Shown: piece after piece, positions 10,023 through 20,883 of the stretch | Layout: each line of letters opens with the position of its first letter | Numbering within the stretch: the stretch's first letter is position 1 | NCBI GenBank assembly: GCA_021209875.1 | Contig: JAGYVD010000007.1 | Coordinates: 1,426,001 to 1,490,000 of the forward strand | DNA length: 64,000 nt | Origin: Rosellinia necatrix | Lineage: Eukaryota; Ascomycota; Sordariomycetes; Xylariales; Xylariaceae | Direction of reading: 5' to 3' | Program-made: the position numbers and the translations under genes | The notes under the pieces: generated by a model | Databases searched by the model: none | The model's input: only the letters and a program-made list of their open reading frames with translations | What the model was told of the DNA's origin: nothing

Positions 10023-13000
10023 CTAGAAATCGCGATTCTGCTGGACGAGCCAGTTGGTCTCGTCCGTGAGTTTCCAGACTTCATCCTTGGTTAGACCAGA
10101 AGTGAGGACAATCTCGCCGTTGTCGTCGCCCTCGCCGAGCGAGTCAGGCATGTCCGTATCTCCCTCCCTATCGACCTCTCCATCCACGGGGACGAAGCAG
10201 CAGCTGTCGTGCTCCTTGGCGCGGATGCGGGACTTCTTCCGCAGCTGGAGCAGGTCGACCTCGAACGTGTTCGCCGTGATGAAGTAGTACACGATCACCT
10301 GCTTGTCCTGCCCGTGGCGGACCGCCCGCCCCTTCGCCTGCTTCACGTACTTGTCGTACTCCTCCTGCCGGCCGAAGACGGGCGTGCTTACGAATATGAC
10401 GTGGTTTGCGTCCTGGAAGTTCGACCCGGCCGCCTCGGCGCTGCTGAGCTTCATGATGCGCACTTTCGGCGGCGCCTCGTCCCCGCCCGTGCCCGGCTGG
10501 GCATCGTATTCGTGCTCGTAGTACTCGAGCAGGCTGCAGATCTCGTCGCGCTGCTTCTCGAGCTGGTAAAATACCAGAACGTTCTCGTTCTGGAACTCGA
10601 TGATAAGCTGGATGGTTGTGTAGATTTCCCATGTCTTCGTGCTGACGCGGGGGATCGGCTCGTTGGCACCGTTCCTGGCCCGGGGCGTATCGGTCAGCGG
10701 GCAAAGGTCGATCTGTCTCAGGGGAATCGAGCCTCTATCGACGAGAGCCGAGCAGCCTGTTCCGTTCGGGTACTTGGTAGTCTTGATCTGGCCGCAAATT
10801 TGCACACCCGCGTGGTTGGGGCAGATGAAGTGACCACAATCCGGGAGGAATCGTAGACCCTCGCAAGACCGACCGCATGCGCTGCACTCTCGCTCGTCGC
10901 TGTCGCACAAGAGGTTCGACGCGGTTGTGATCTGCTTTACCCGAGCCGCGACGTCTTCTATGGCCTTCTTGAACGCCAGTATAATATTAGTTAGTTCTGA
11001 CTCGGTCTCGGTATAGCTGCCACCGCGAATATTTCTTCGACCGCCAAGTATTGGATACTTGGGCTGAGTTTCGTCGGCAGCGCCGTTTCGATTCCGTTTC
11101 CCGCCCTTGGCCCCTGTGCCGCGGCCGTTGTCCTGGTGTTTGACCGCAAGGAGTTCCCGTAGACGCTGTCGGGCTTTCGCAACACTCAATAGACCAGGGT
11201 CCCGGCCGCTAAGCCCCTGTATAAAGGCTCGTACTTCCTCGTTAGAGAGATGGGTAATCTTCTCATCTGTAATCTCGAAATAGGTCGCCCACGTAGGCGC
11301 TGCCAACTGCGTGCTGAGGAATGTAAAAAAGCCGCTGGTAAATTCTTCCGAGCCTCTCTGGGTTAGACGAGCATCTCTCAGCCACTGCAAGCACATTGTA
11401 AATGTCTTTTTATCGAAGATGGCGTTAGCGATTGCTTCGACGGCTTCTACACCGCCGAAGGCTTTCACGTTCTTATCTAGAATGGATTCAAAGTGCCAGG
11501 CCAGATCCTCGACAATGCTTGCTGCGGACTCATTCTTCTTGACGTCTGTGTCTCCAAACTTCCGGAGAACAAGCCAAACGGCAATGCTGGTAATGCGCTT
11601 GAGGTTATCTTGAGAGACTCTTAAATTATTTCTGCGGTTTGAGAGTAGTCGTGCCGCACCCTCGCCGTCCGTGCGATCGACCGATGCAGCATACACTAAG
11701 GCCAGACCGGCGCGAAGCTTCCCCTCAAGGAGGGGATCGGCCATGAGGTCAGAGTTGAATCCATGACGATCCAGTAGGTTATCGATGTCCAAGTCCGAAC
11801 CCCGAAGATCTCTCTGCATGTCTAGGTATTTGACAAGCTGACAACGCAGCATGTTCGAACAGCGCAGGGTCTCGCATACTTCGATTTTACCTAGGCCTTC
11901 CACATCAAATGGATTCGCGCTAGCAAAATGCTGAAGAAACTTATGGGCTTGCTCCACCCGTTCGCATACGCTCGTGTCCGTGAATAGCTTGCCGTACGAA
12001 AGCTGCTTGTCTGTGGAATTTAGGTGCATGACGATCGGGCCTTCGGTGATGAGTGGCAGCCCGGGACGTAGCTTGACAGGCCTGGCCACATAGACTCCTA
12101 ACAAGTCTGCGATATCGCACACGGCCTTGAGGTTCCCTGTGGGGGGCGTGGCTGATAGAATCCAGATTGAATGGGCTACGGAATTCTTGACGAATTGCGA
12201 GACAGCATAATTTTCATACGAAAATTCGTCGTAGATAACCCGTGCGTAACTGAAAGCCTCGAGCAGGCAGACAAACTTATCGGCCTTGAGATCCGTCATT
12301 AAGGTATTTGCCATCGGCCTGATGGCAGACACCCCCTTTACCCTGATACATCCTACTCCTTTGTCATCGTCATGAGTCTGCAAGCCGAGATGGGTCGATG
12401 TATTGCGTAGATCTTCAATGGCCTTATCGCATTGCTTCTGCAAATCACCCCGGCGTTTCGCAATTTCTCTACAAAGAGCTTCATCGAGAGCTTGTAGATC
12501 AAACCTAGAAAGATGCTTACGGGAATGCGCCACCGCATCACCATACCAATCCTTGAATGCCCCAAGGTGATTAGGGTTTGTCGTATCCCTCACGCTGTTT
12601 GTCTTGGGAATAGTTTGTGGGGGGGATAATGAGCCCGCGTATTTCTCAAGGAAGGTGTAATACTGTTTATCGAAGGCCGCCGTGCTGACAATTATAAGCT
12701 TAGCCGCACGGAGTTTATCGAATGGGGTTGTAGGCTCCTTGTCCGTTTTAGGTCTTTTCGAGCGGTGCATATCGTCATCAGATCTAGGCGCATTCAGCTT
12801 GCCTTGTAGGTCACGGAATGACATGATGGTTACAACATCACCGTCCTTCCAGCCAAGAAATTTAGCGGCCTCGTCGCGCCATTGACCGACTAGGTGCTTA
12901 GGGACGAGGACAAGAGATGCCGCAAGCGGGAAAGTGGTCGTCCCTTCCTTTCCCAGGTCCTGTAGAGCTCGGTACTGATCAGTCTTCTGTTGAGAGGCCA

Positions 13001-16000
13001 TGAGAGCAAGAGTAACGACGGTTTTCCCAAAACCAACATCATCGGCGAGGATACCACCTGGACAAAAGTTCCTGCGTTGTGCGACGGCTACTACACGTAA
13101 GTTAAGGGGATCAACCCTGCATTCTTCGATCTCGCGTTCTGTGAACGATGACGTGTGGATTTCGCTATGTAGCATCCAACATAAGGAAAGTTCCTGTTGT
13201 GTAGTTAAGCGTAGCCCATTGTCAAATCCCTCGAATCTCCTGATCATATCTTGGGGGATATCTCCAGATAAACGTTGCAGAGATTTTCGGAAGGGGCCAA
13301 AATTTAGATTTGGGGTATTGAGCGAGACTGTCTCGATATCGACGACCGTTAAGGTATCAAGCTTTGCTCTACCATCTTTCGGTTCTGGAAAATAGTTCGC
13401 CGCCCGGTGCGCAAGAAAGTCGACATTCACCTCATAGTTCGCAGTTACGTCTTTCCAACCAGCCCTATATTTGTTGCTCTCGATGTTTACAACAACTCGA
13501 AGGGGCTCGTCACATTTTCCGAGGTTTTCCTCGTATAGCTCCATATCGCGAGAAAGACGGACGGGTTCACGAACAGCGCTCTTTGCTCCTTCCAACGCAG
13601 GTTCTACCCAGTAAATATCAGGTAGGGGAGGAGAGCATGCTTTGCAGTCCCCCTTGCTGGCCAAACCAATTTTCAATTTGATATTGCCGAGGTTGACGTT
13701 GATTGGGGCTAAGAGGCCAAAGAGGGCACAATAATCCGATCGCGAGACAACGGCCCAGCACCCGTTACCCGCTCGTTCGTACTTCGCCAAGGTCATATAT
13801 TTAGTCGGGATCATATTCGTCTCCATACGAACGCTTGCGAGAGTGCATACTCCGTGACCGCTCTCGTTGCGTTTTACTGCCATAGCCGGTAGGATCGATC
13901 GAATACCCGCCTGCATTGTATAGGTTACTGGAGTGTTATCGGCAATGGGTTGTATTCTTGTCGGAGCCTTCCTTTGCCAGTACCCTCTGATCGACGCCGT
14001 TACCCGGTTTCCTGCCGTCTCCGGGGTCCACGTGGGGGGGAAGCGAACACAGAAATCGCGAAACTCGTGCCTTTCCAAGAATTTACACTCGTCTGAGACG
14101 ACATAACAGTCCTCTTGTGGCGGGCCAATCCGAGTTGGGTCTTTGAAAAGATACCGTCTACGTTCCTGCATTTGAACGTGCAGGCTATCTTCGGCGGCGT
14201 CGCACTCGGGGTGGTGGTCATAGGTACCCAAAATGGTCCGAATATCCGAGCGAACCGCGGCAGGGAGAATCCCAAAAGAGGCATCCTGAATCTCAATAGC
14301 GCCAGCACGAGGTTTTGCAATAGCGATATCAAAGGAGATTTCGGAGTACGTCCAAAATTCCCACGCATTACGTCTCGGTATAAATTCAGGAGCTTGTGGG
14401 TAGATGCGCACACGACCAAACGGGCGGGACATATGTGCCGCCGGTACCCCAAGTCCCTTGCTCAGAAGTTGCCCCCCATGGGACCAAGGGTCTAGGAATA
14501 GATACCATGTGATGCAGCGGCCTGAAACCACGGCTTGGAGGCGGAAGGAACATGCGTTGTCTGTGGCCGAGTAACAGATCGTCACATTTTCTGATATAAG
14601 GACCTCGGTGTAGTAGAAAGTGGCGGATCGTAGGGACCCGAGGAGGAGTGCTTGCAGCGTAGCGTCCTGAAAATTATTGCGGAAAGGGATATGATCGAAC
14701 CCCTCGCTAATAATGTTGGTTAATACAGTGGGAAAATACGCCATGATTTCCTGGGGTGCGATATCGCCCATAATCGGATCGCTAATGCACAACGGAGGAC
14801 CAAATTTGTGCTTCGGGTTTCCTTTGCAATTTGTACAGCGAATAACACCGCAGACGCGGCAACACACAAGTTTGTCAGTACTGTATTTGGCGCCGCCGTT
14901 ACAATAACAGTAGCGGTGGCAACGTCTCCAGATGTCAATAACTCCCTGCACGTTGGAAACCAGTTCTGGCTCGGCGCTCCATGTGATATCCCAAGGTGTG
15001 TATTCAGGAAACGACGGAAGATGCATGGGCAGGCACGGCACAACGGTAGAGTCCCCGCCGGTGATTGATTTGAGCGGCGATTTCCCGGGGCCACCGGCAC
15101 ATTTGTGGACAGCAAGGAGTAAAGAGAGCAGTGCGGCTCCGACAACCGTCGTGGTCATAGCATTGCCAGCCAGGTCACGAAGCTCCTCCTGGGACTCTCT
15201 GCTCAGGTCTAGATCTCGTAGGGGTAGGCCCTGAAGTATGAGAGCTTCATAGCCAGTCAAAAGTCTGCCGTGGTCCGTGATGAAGTTAATCCCGCGTGGT
15301 GTCACACACCCGGCGATGCCAAAGTTGCGGCTGATCTGACCTCGGTCAATGTTCTGGCTCAGGTCGAAGATCTGGCCTTTGAATTTGATGTCGTATTGCG
15401 TTGGTCCGGTAGAAGCGTTCCCCCCCGCTGTCTCTAGCACTTTACGGAGTCGTAGGAAGTATATGTCCACGCAGTCCAATGCTCGAGGGTTTTGGCTCTT
15501 TATGAAAAGCTTATCGACTCTATCATAGGATGGCTGGGTTCCTCTCATGTTCCACGCCGTTACCGGACAACCGTCCCCCAAGCCATATTGGCGACGAACA
15601 CGGTCGTGTCGCAGCTTGCTTCGCTCCCATTGACTGTCTTTGCCGGAAGTTAAGCCACTTGCAATGGCCTTTTCAGATTCGTCTTGACGCGCTCTCACGG
15701 TCAGAGGGTCATGTGGCGAAAGTAGCCAGTCTTGCACAGGGGCTGACGCGCCCCGCTTGAGGAGTTTTAGTTGACTTGCCCATTCTTCGACCACTTTGTC
15801 GGCAGAATCGCCGAACACCCGACGGTCGACGGCGACCAGATAACCCCGCTGTCGTGTCTGGGGAATGTAATACTCCTTAGTATCTAAGATGACGTGTGAT
15901 GCCGCGTAGTCAGCGCCATGAAGATAGAGATCGCACATGGTCTTCCATGGGGCTCCGACCACATTCTCGAATATGGCCATTTTGGGACGGTGTTTGTTCA

Positions 16001-16878
16001 TGTAAGCCACAGTACACAAGAACGTCAGGCTTGACTCGCCAAGGCTTTTCCCTGCTTCCCGAATGTCTTTAAGGGTAATGTGATTGAGCGAATGGCGAAA
16101 GCGGACCCAAAAGTCCTCTGAAGGTGTCTCAGACTGTTTCCATTCAGCGATGTATGAGACGTTCTTCGTCTCTTTAATCTCGGTGCGCTTCTTGCTATTG
16201 AGGGTTGAGAAGTCCACGCAGGAGGTGCCGGCAATAAGAAGGTCAATACCCTTAGGAATAGGACGAATATACCCGAAGGAGGTAGGGCTGGAATTGGTCA
16301 GCCGGCAGCCGTCAGATTTGTAAACAGATACGGTTATAGATTGGAATGAAGAAGAACGAGAAGACTTACGCAGAAACAGCGCCTGGGCCCGAAAAGTCCA
16401 CAACGTCCCGAAATACAGTACTGCCCGGGGCATTTCGGCTAATATAAGATTGCTTATAGGGTTCGTTTTCGACGCTAAATGCATGAGTGAATTGTAAGAA
16501 CTCCTGGTTGCCGGTTAGGAGGTGGGCAATCTCCTTGATGAGCTTGAGGGAGAACACCGGGGCCTCAGTCCCCGAGCACATTGTTGCAACTTGTATATTA
16601 AACCCTCCATCATGGGCCACGGCGGTGATCTGTGGTAGGACCTTGGACAGCATATCGCTGAAGGCCTCATGTGGGTTAGTGATGGGCGGCAAGTCTGATC
16701 TTATGCCACCTTGCGATGACTGTCCCAAGGCGACCGTACTACCAACAGCCTGTGGTGGTTGCCCAACAGCTTGTGTTGGTTGCCCAACAGCCGCCGATGG
16801 TTGCCCACCAGACTGCGATACCGAAGCAGCAGCATTAGCGCTCCGACCGCGCCGTGGCGCGCGTGATGGCGCTGACAT
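10023..16878 (-). CDS. DNMT5/Rad8-like cytosine methyltransferase fused to SNF2-RING helicase
   Basis: Two exons (16878-16370 and 16287-10023; 82-nt intron, donor GTAAGT), 2257 residues. The splice joins methyltransferase motif I in exon 1 to motif IV in exon 2. C5-methyltransferase part: motif I CSGTEAPVFSL (101-111), motif II Glu near 137, motif IV GTSCVDFS with catalytic C193, motif VI FENV (276-279), motif VIII QTRQR (313-317), motif X G544-N545. A Cys-rich cluster follows (about 626-657). The SNF2 ATPase has Walker A DDVGFGKT (K1258), motif II DE at 1523-1524 followed by FS, and SATP at 1548. A RING-like C-x2-C...C-x-H-x2-C lies at about 1971-1992, between the two helicase lobes as in Rad5/Rad8. 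The C-terminal lobe ends with motif VI QAKGRAVRHGQ (2153-2163). The N-terminus has QP-x-x-AVG repeats. Domain order fits the fungal DNMT5/Rad8 methyltransferase group; DNMT5 in Cryptococcus is an ATP-dependent maintenance enzyme. No chromodomain is seen. Motif IV has Ser-Cys rather than Pro-Cys. Confidence 0.88.
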
Positions 16879-17346
16879 AATGCGAGGCAGGTATCATCAA
16901 TGAAAAGGGTGTGTGGAAATCGTGACCCGAAGCTAGGCGACGAGTGGTCAAATATAGGAGAGGGTGGTAGAGTAGAGAGTAGGTAGAGGATGAAGGTGTA
17001 GAGGAGCGTAGCGTAGTAGAGTGCAAGCAGAGGATGAAGATGTGGTGAAGATTGACGGAACACTCCCCTGGGAAGAACGCAAAACAGATGTGATCAGCAC
17101 CAGAACGGGAGAATGCGAAAGGAAACTCGAAGAGATATCCTACGGACACTAGAAGAGAAAAGAAAGCCTGGGCTAAACGAAAATGCAGTGCAGCATGGTC
17201 TCGGTGCTGGAGGAGGCAAAATGAAAAGTATGAAGGGTGGTGGAAGAAGAGAGTGTGGGGTTTGGGATCTGAGGGAAACAACCAAGGTAGGTGTTTTTGG
17301 AAGAACACCCATTTTAGATCACACATCCAAATTTCCAGGTGTGTGC

Positions 17347-17383
17347 CTAGGGCTTATCTGGTGCTGCGGCAACCAAGCCCTAG
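17347..17383. repeat. Inverted repeat, 9-bp perfect stem
   Basis: ctagggctt and its exact complement aagccctag are separated by 19 nt, about 470 bp upstream of the methyltransferase start codon. It could form a hairpin or be a remnant of a mobile element end. Confidence 0.6.
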
Positions 17384-18994
17384 CCTCAGAATCGAGAAGT
17401 AACCATCCGCAACCATGTCGGCGATGACTGGGTTGACTGGCTGGACTAGGGGCTCGGCGAGGGAGACCCACGAGGGGTAGGCCACTTGAGAGGGTAGGCA
17501 CCAAGGGAGGCCCCATGGTAGGGAAACGAAAAACAATGACCGTGGAGGGGCCCGTAAATATGGAAAATCTCTAAATGGGTGCCCCTTCTCTGATAGGCAT
17601 GTTAATCGAAACCCTAGACACTATAATAATATAGTAACTAACCAGTACGACCCCTAGATATCACCAACATGTACTTAAGTTCAAGAGAAAGTGGTCCGTT
17701 CCACAGGGTCTGATAACGTGATCTGCCAGAGAGTCAATGCAGTTCTTACCAAGTAATATGTGCCCAGTTGGTAAACCTGTGTTCCGCCACGCAGCTCGGA
17801 AAATGGATACCGGGGTTGTCATACCGAGGGGAAGGCCAGCCCGATTTTTGGGCCATTTGGACGTGTATATTCACAGAATGACAGGGCTATCCAACACTGG
17901 TGCCTAGCAAACATGATAATATCCCATTAACCTGGGATTTGACATAATATTCGCTTTGACCGAACGAGGACCAGAACGAGAACAAGATGTTGGCGCCCAG
18001 CCCCTGACGGCCTATGGGCTGGTTCATGTTTTACTTCCCATACTAAACCTTCGAGACTGTTTCACGAAGTTGTTAGTCTAAAGATCCAATGAAAGAAGTA
18101 GCAGAGAATATATACCGTTTGAGAAATCATCCAATAACAAAAGGGGCATGTGGGTTATTGAAGCGTGAAGCTTAAGCTTCAGGGCTGGGCCGGATTGCAT
18201 TTGACACAGACACAAATTCGCGTATCTTGATGCCATGGTTGTAATCGATCGAGGGAGGATTTTACAATACCACATTATGTATAGAATATGCCAAATTTAC
18301 TATTCAATCTAACAAAGGAGATGGCATGTTCTAGGCAAGTGGGACAAAGTGGCTTGCCCTACCAAACAGGATGTCTGGCGAAGAAGTGATAACACGACCA
18401 GGTTGCGGTAGGTTAATTTGGTCACGTGAGAGATGCTGAGAGATGCTGAGAGATACGAGATCAGGGGCCTCGCATTAGGGTGGGCAATCGGGCGAGGTAT
18501 CTCGGCTGGACAGTTGGGGCTGCACAAGACTTCAGCGTCACGGTCTCCATGAATTATGGTTAGTGATCCCTTGAATATAACGTCAACTGCAAGTTCGGTC
18601 GCTCATGCCTTGTCTCTAAAGAGAATTGTCAATGCTAAAAGAACGTATGGCCCCTTGTCTCGAGATATGTTCTGATTTGTTGAATCATTGACAGCTCTTG
18701 CCTTTAGGTTCGCAAAGTTGCAAGGAGAGGCCTATATGGTGTATTAACCTGCTCATGAAGGGTTGATGATGGGTGAAGCTTGCGAGGAGCTGTGTTTGAA
18801 ATTAATACAAGGTCAATAAATTCCCAAGGTTGGGGCCATTGGATAGGTACTCTTGGGGGGTTACATGTAGCATTGTGATAGGATGTCTTGTCTGCTTAGG
18901 TGGTTGGATTTGCTGACAAACTAGTGTAGTTATCTACTAATGACATAGTTATGCAATTAAGAGATTCAAAATGTTAGGAGTTGCTCAGCATTGC

Positions 18995-19185
18995 CAGGTA
19001 CCTACCTGCCTGCCTTACCTTAAGTACCTACCTACTTAGCACATGCATGTAGATTGGCCCCTCCTTTAGGTAGGTACTTGGATTAGACACCTATTCAAGT
19101 AAGTATACCTGATTGGGAATACCTACCAGGTAGGTCGACCTAGGTGGGTAGGTAGGTGGGTAGGTAGGTGGGTAGGTAGCTTATA
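18995..19185. repeat. GGTA/TACC repeat cluster
   Basis: Dense runs of taggtacctacc-type sequence, including three copies of a 12-bp ggtgggtaggta unit near 19141-19180. It is one of at least ten such clusters in the window, all in non-coding DNA. Confidence 0.8.
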
Positions 19186-19405
19186 TGTTTTAATTACTGA
19201 GATTCAGGTTATGCGTGTGCATAGGTACATACAGTACCGGTGTAGGTGGAGCATCTTAGCCGCAGTGGGAGGGGGAACATTTGAAATATTACATTAGCAC
19301 AAGTAGCACCAGGACAGGCTTCGGATTGGGTTGGGCGACGACATGCTCTACCTCTGCACATACAATCAAGCCCCGAATCCTGGATAGCATAGCCCTGCAG
19401 CCGCA

Positions 19406-20883
19406 ATGGGGTCAATTCTCGAGTCAACCGACGTAAGGAACAAGCTGGAAGATCTCTCTGGCGTTGTGGTGAAACCGGGAGAGAATCCATACAATGCTCT
19501 GATCGAAGCTTGCGACGATGATCCAGTTGCGTATCCCCTGCCTTCTCTTCTCGCCCACACCTCTTCATCCTCGGTCGTCTGTCGTCTGTCGTCTGTTGTC
19601 TGTTGTCTGTTTGTCTGTCGGGTATGCTTCGACGAGCTGATGTCGGGAAGGTCGGAACCTGACCCAAGTGAAGAGCTGGATAAATAATACGCCTGCTCGT
19701 GTCGTGCGTGTCATGTCCTGGCCATAGCTGACCGACTGGACAGGCTAATATCCAGGAGCTGTATGCGGCTCATCGTGTCCGGCGCAACGCGCAGCAGAAA
19801 GATAAATTTTTAGACACTGGTTTCAGAGAGTTGATCATCGATCCCTACCTGCTGCGGCTTGAGAATCCTGATGTAGAACCGGGCTTTAAGGACACGAGAT
19901 ATTGCATGACATTCTGGGGACGGCCGCCAATTCACGTAATCGAACTTGCGGGTGCTATCCAGAAGAAGCTCAAAGATGTTGCACCAGGTCAGTCAGCTTT
20001 CGCGTACTGGACGTCGGTCAGATGACATCACCACGATATGAAGGAGGCACCCACGGTGCCGTGATGCTTGGTGTCGTGGTGACGAATGTCCGCGAATTCC
20101 ACGATATATGAGGTTTCGCGGCTGTCTTAGGATATGGACGGTTTGACCTAAGCTGATGTAATCTCTAGATATATGGTTGATGCCAGAGCACCGTAGTAAG
20201 TAAAACGTGACACTTGCCCCCTATCTCAACTGGGTTTGGTAGTAGCCTTCCATCATTTCGATTTTCTATAGCACGACAGACAATTGAGAGCCTCCGGTTA
20301 CTCCTTACTCAACAGAGACTTGCTAACACAGAATGACCAAGTGCATATAACAACCCTGGAATTAGCATTTTGCCGCACAGCGGAGGAGATAGAAGAGATG
20401 AAGGAGACCTTGAAACCTGCGATCCCCGAAATAGCGAGCTATACTTACCGGCACCGGGCACGATTGGTCAAGCCTATGATTTCGTACGACCTGTCGGCTT
20501 TTGCCGTCTCCTTTCTTCCAGCGGCTGGCGAGCCGGTCGTATCCCCAGCGCCCATGGCACCGGATAACGCGGTCGTCCTCAAGAAGGGGGATGGCTACTC
20601 GTACCACCACCTTAGAAGAGATATCTGGGATCAGGCAAAGGCGGCCGGTATCACGGTCAACTCACGGTACATCGTGCCAAGTGCCCATATTACGTTGGGG
20701 CGATACCTCACGCACGAGAATCATGCGACGCCAGGACAACGGAAGAAATGGGTTGATGGCATCGACGGGATTAACAAATGGTTGGAAAAGGAAGTATGGG
20801 GAAAGTCCGAATCCGAGGTTTTAGGAGAATGGATTGTCGGCCAAGAAAAGGGATTGGACGTCCGAGTTGGCAATTTATGGTGA
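19406..20883 (+). CDS. 2H phosphoesterase (RNA ligase/cyclic phosphodiesterase-like)
   Basis: Four exons: 19406-19525, 19744-19987, 20169-20195, 20342-20883, giving 310 residues. Exon 3 is only 27 nt. Every join is fixed by phase and by the run D-IWLMPEHR-M-HITTLE, which is assembled from three exons. The protein has the two H-x-T motifs of the 2H phosphoesterase superfamily, HIT at 132-134 and HIT at 246-248 (in SAHITLGRY), which normally act on 2',3'-cyclic or 2'-5' phosphodiester bonds. The true substrate is unknown. The end of exon 1 is uncertain: stopping at 19525 uses a weak donor (GTTGCG) but keeps the protein clean, whereas donor GTATGC at 19622 is stronger but would add a Ser/Val/Cys run encoded by GTCTGT-type repeats. 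Confidence 0.82.

Larger units (their letters stand above)
16879..19405. other. Intergenic region with repeats and a possible LTR trace
   Basis: The left end is the promoter side of the methyltransferase gene. At 17347-17383 there is a 9-bp perfect inverted repeat. At about 17988-18003 the sequence tgttggcgcccagcccc resembles the primer-binding segment seen just inside fungal LTR elements. Dense GGTA/TACC repeats occupy about 18995-19185. No intact gene is seen. Confidence 0.5.

Noticed and set aside
10168..10856. Alternative frames at the 3' end of the methyltransferase-helicase gene
   Set aside because: They overlap the conserved helicase C-terminal lobe and have no motif of their own.
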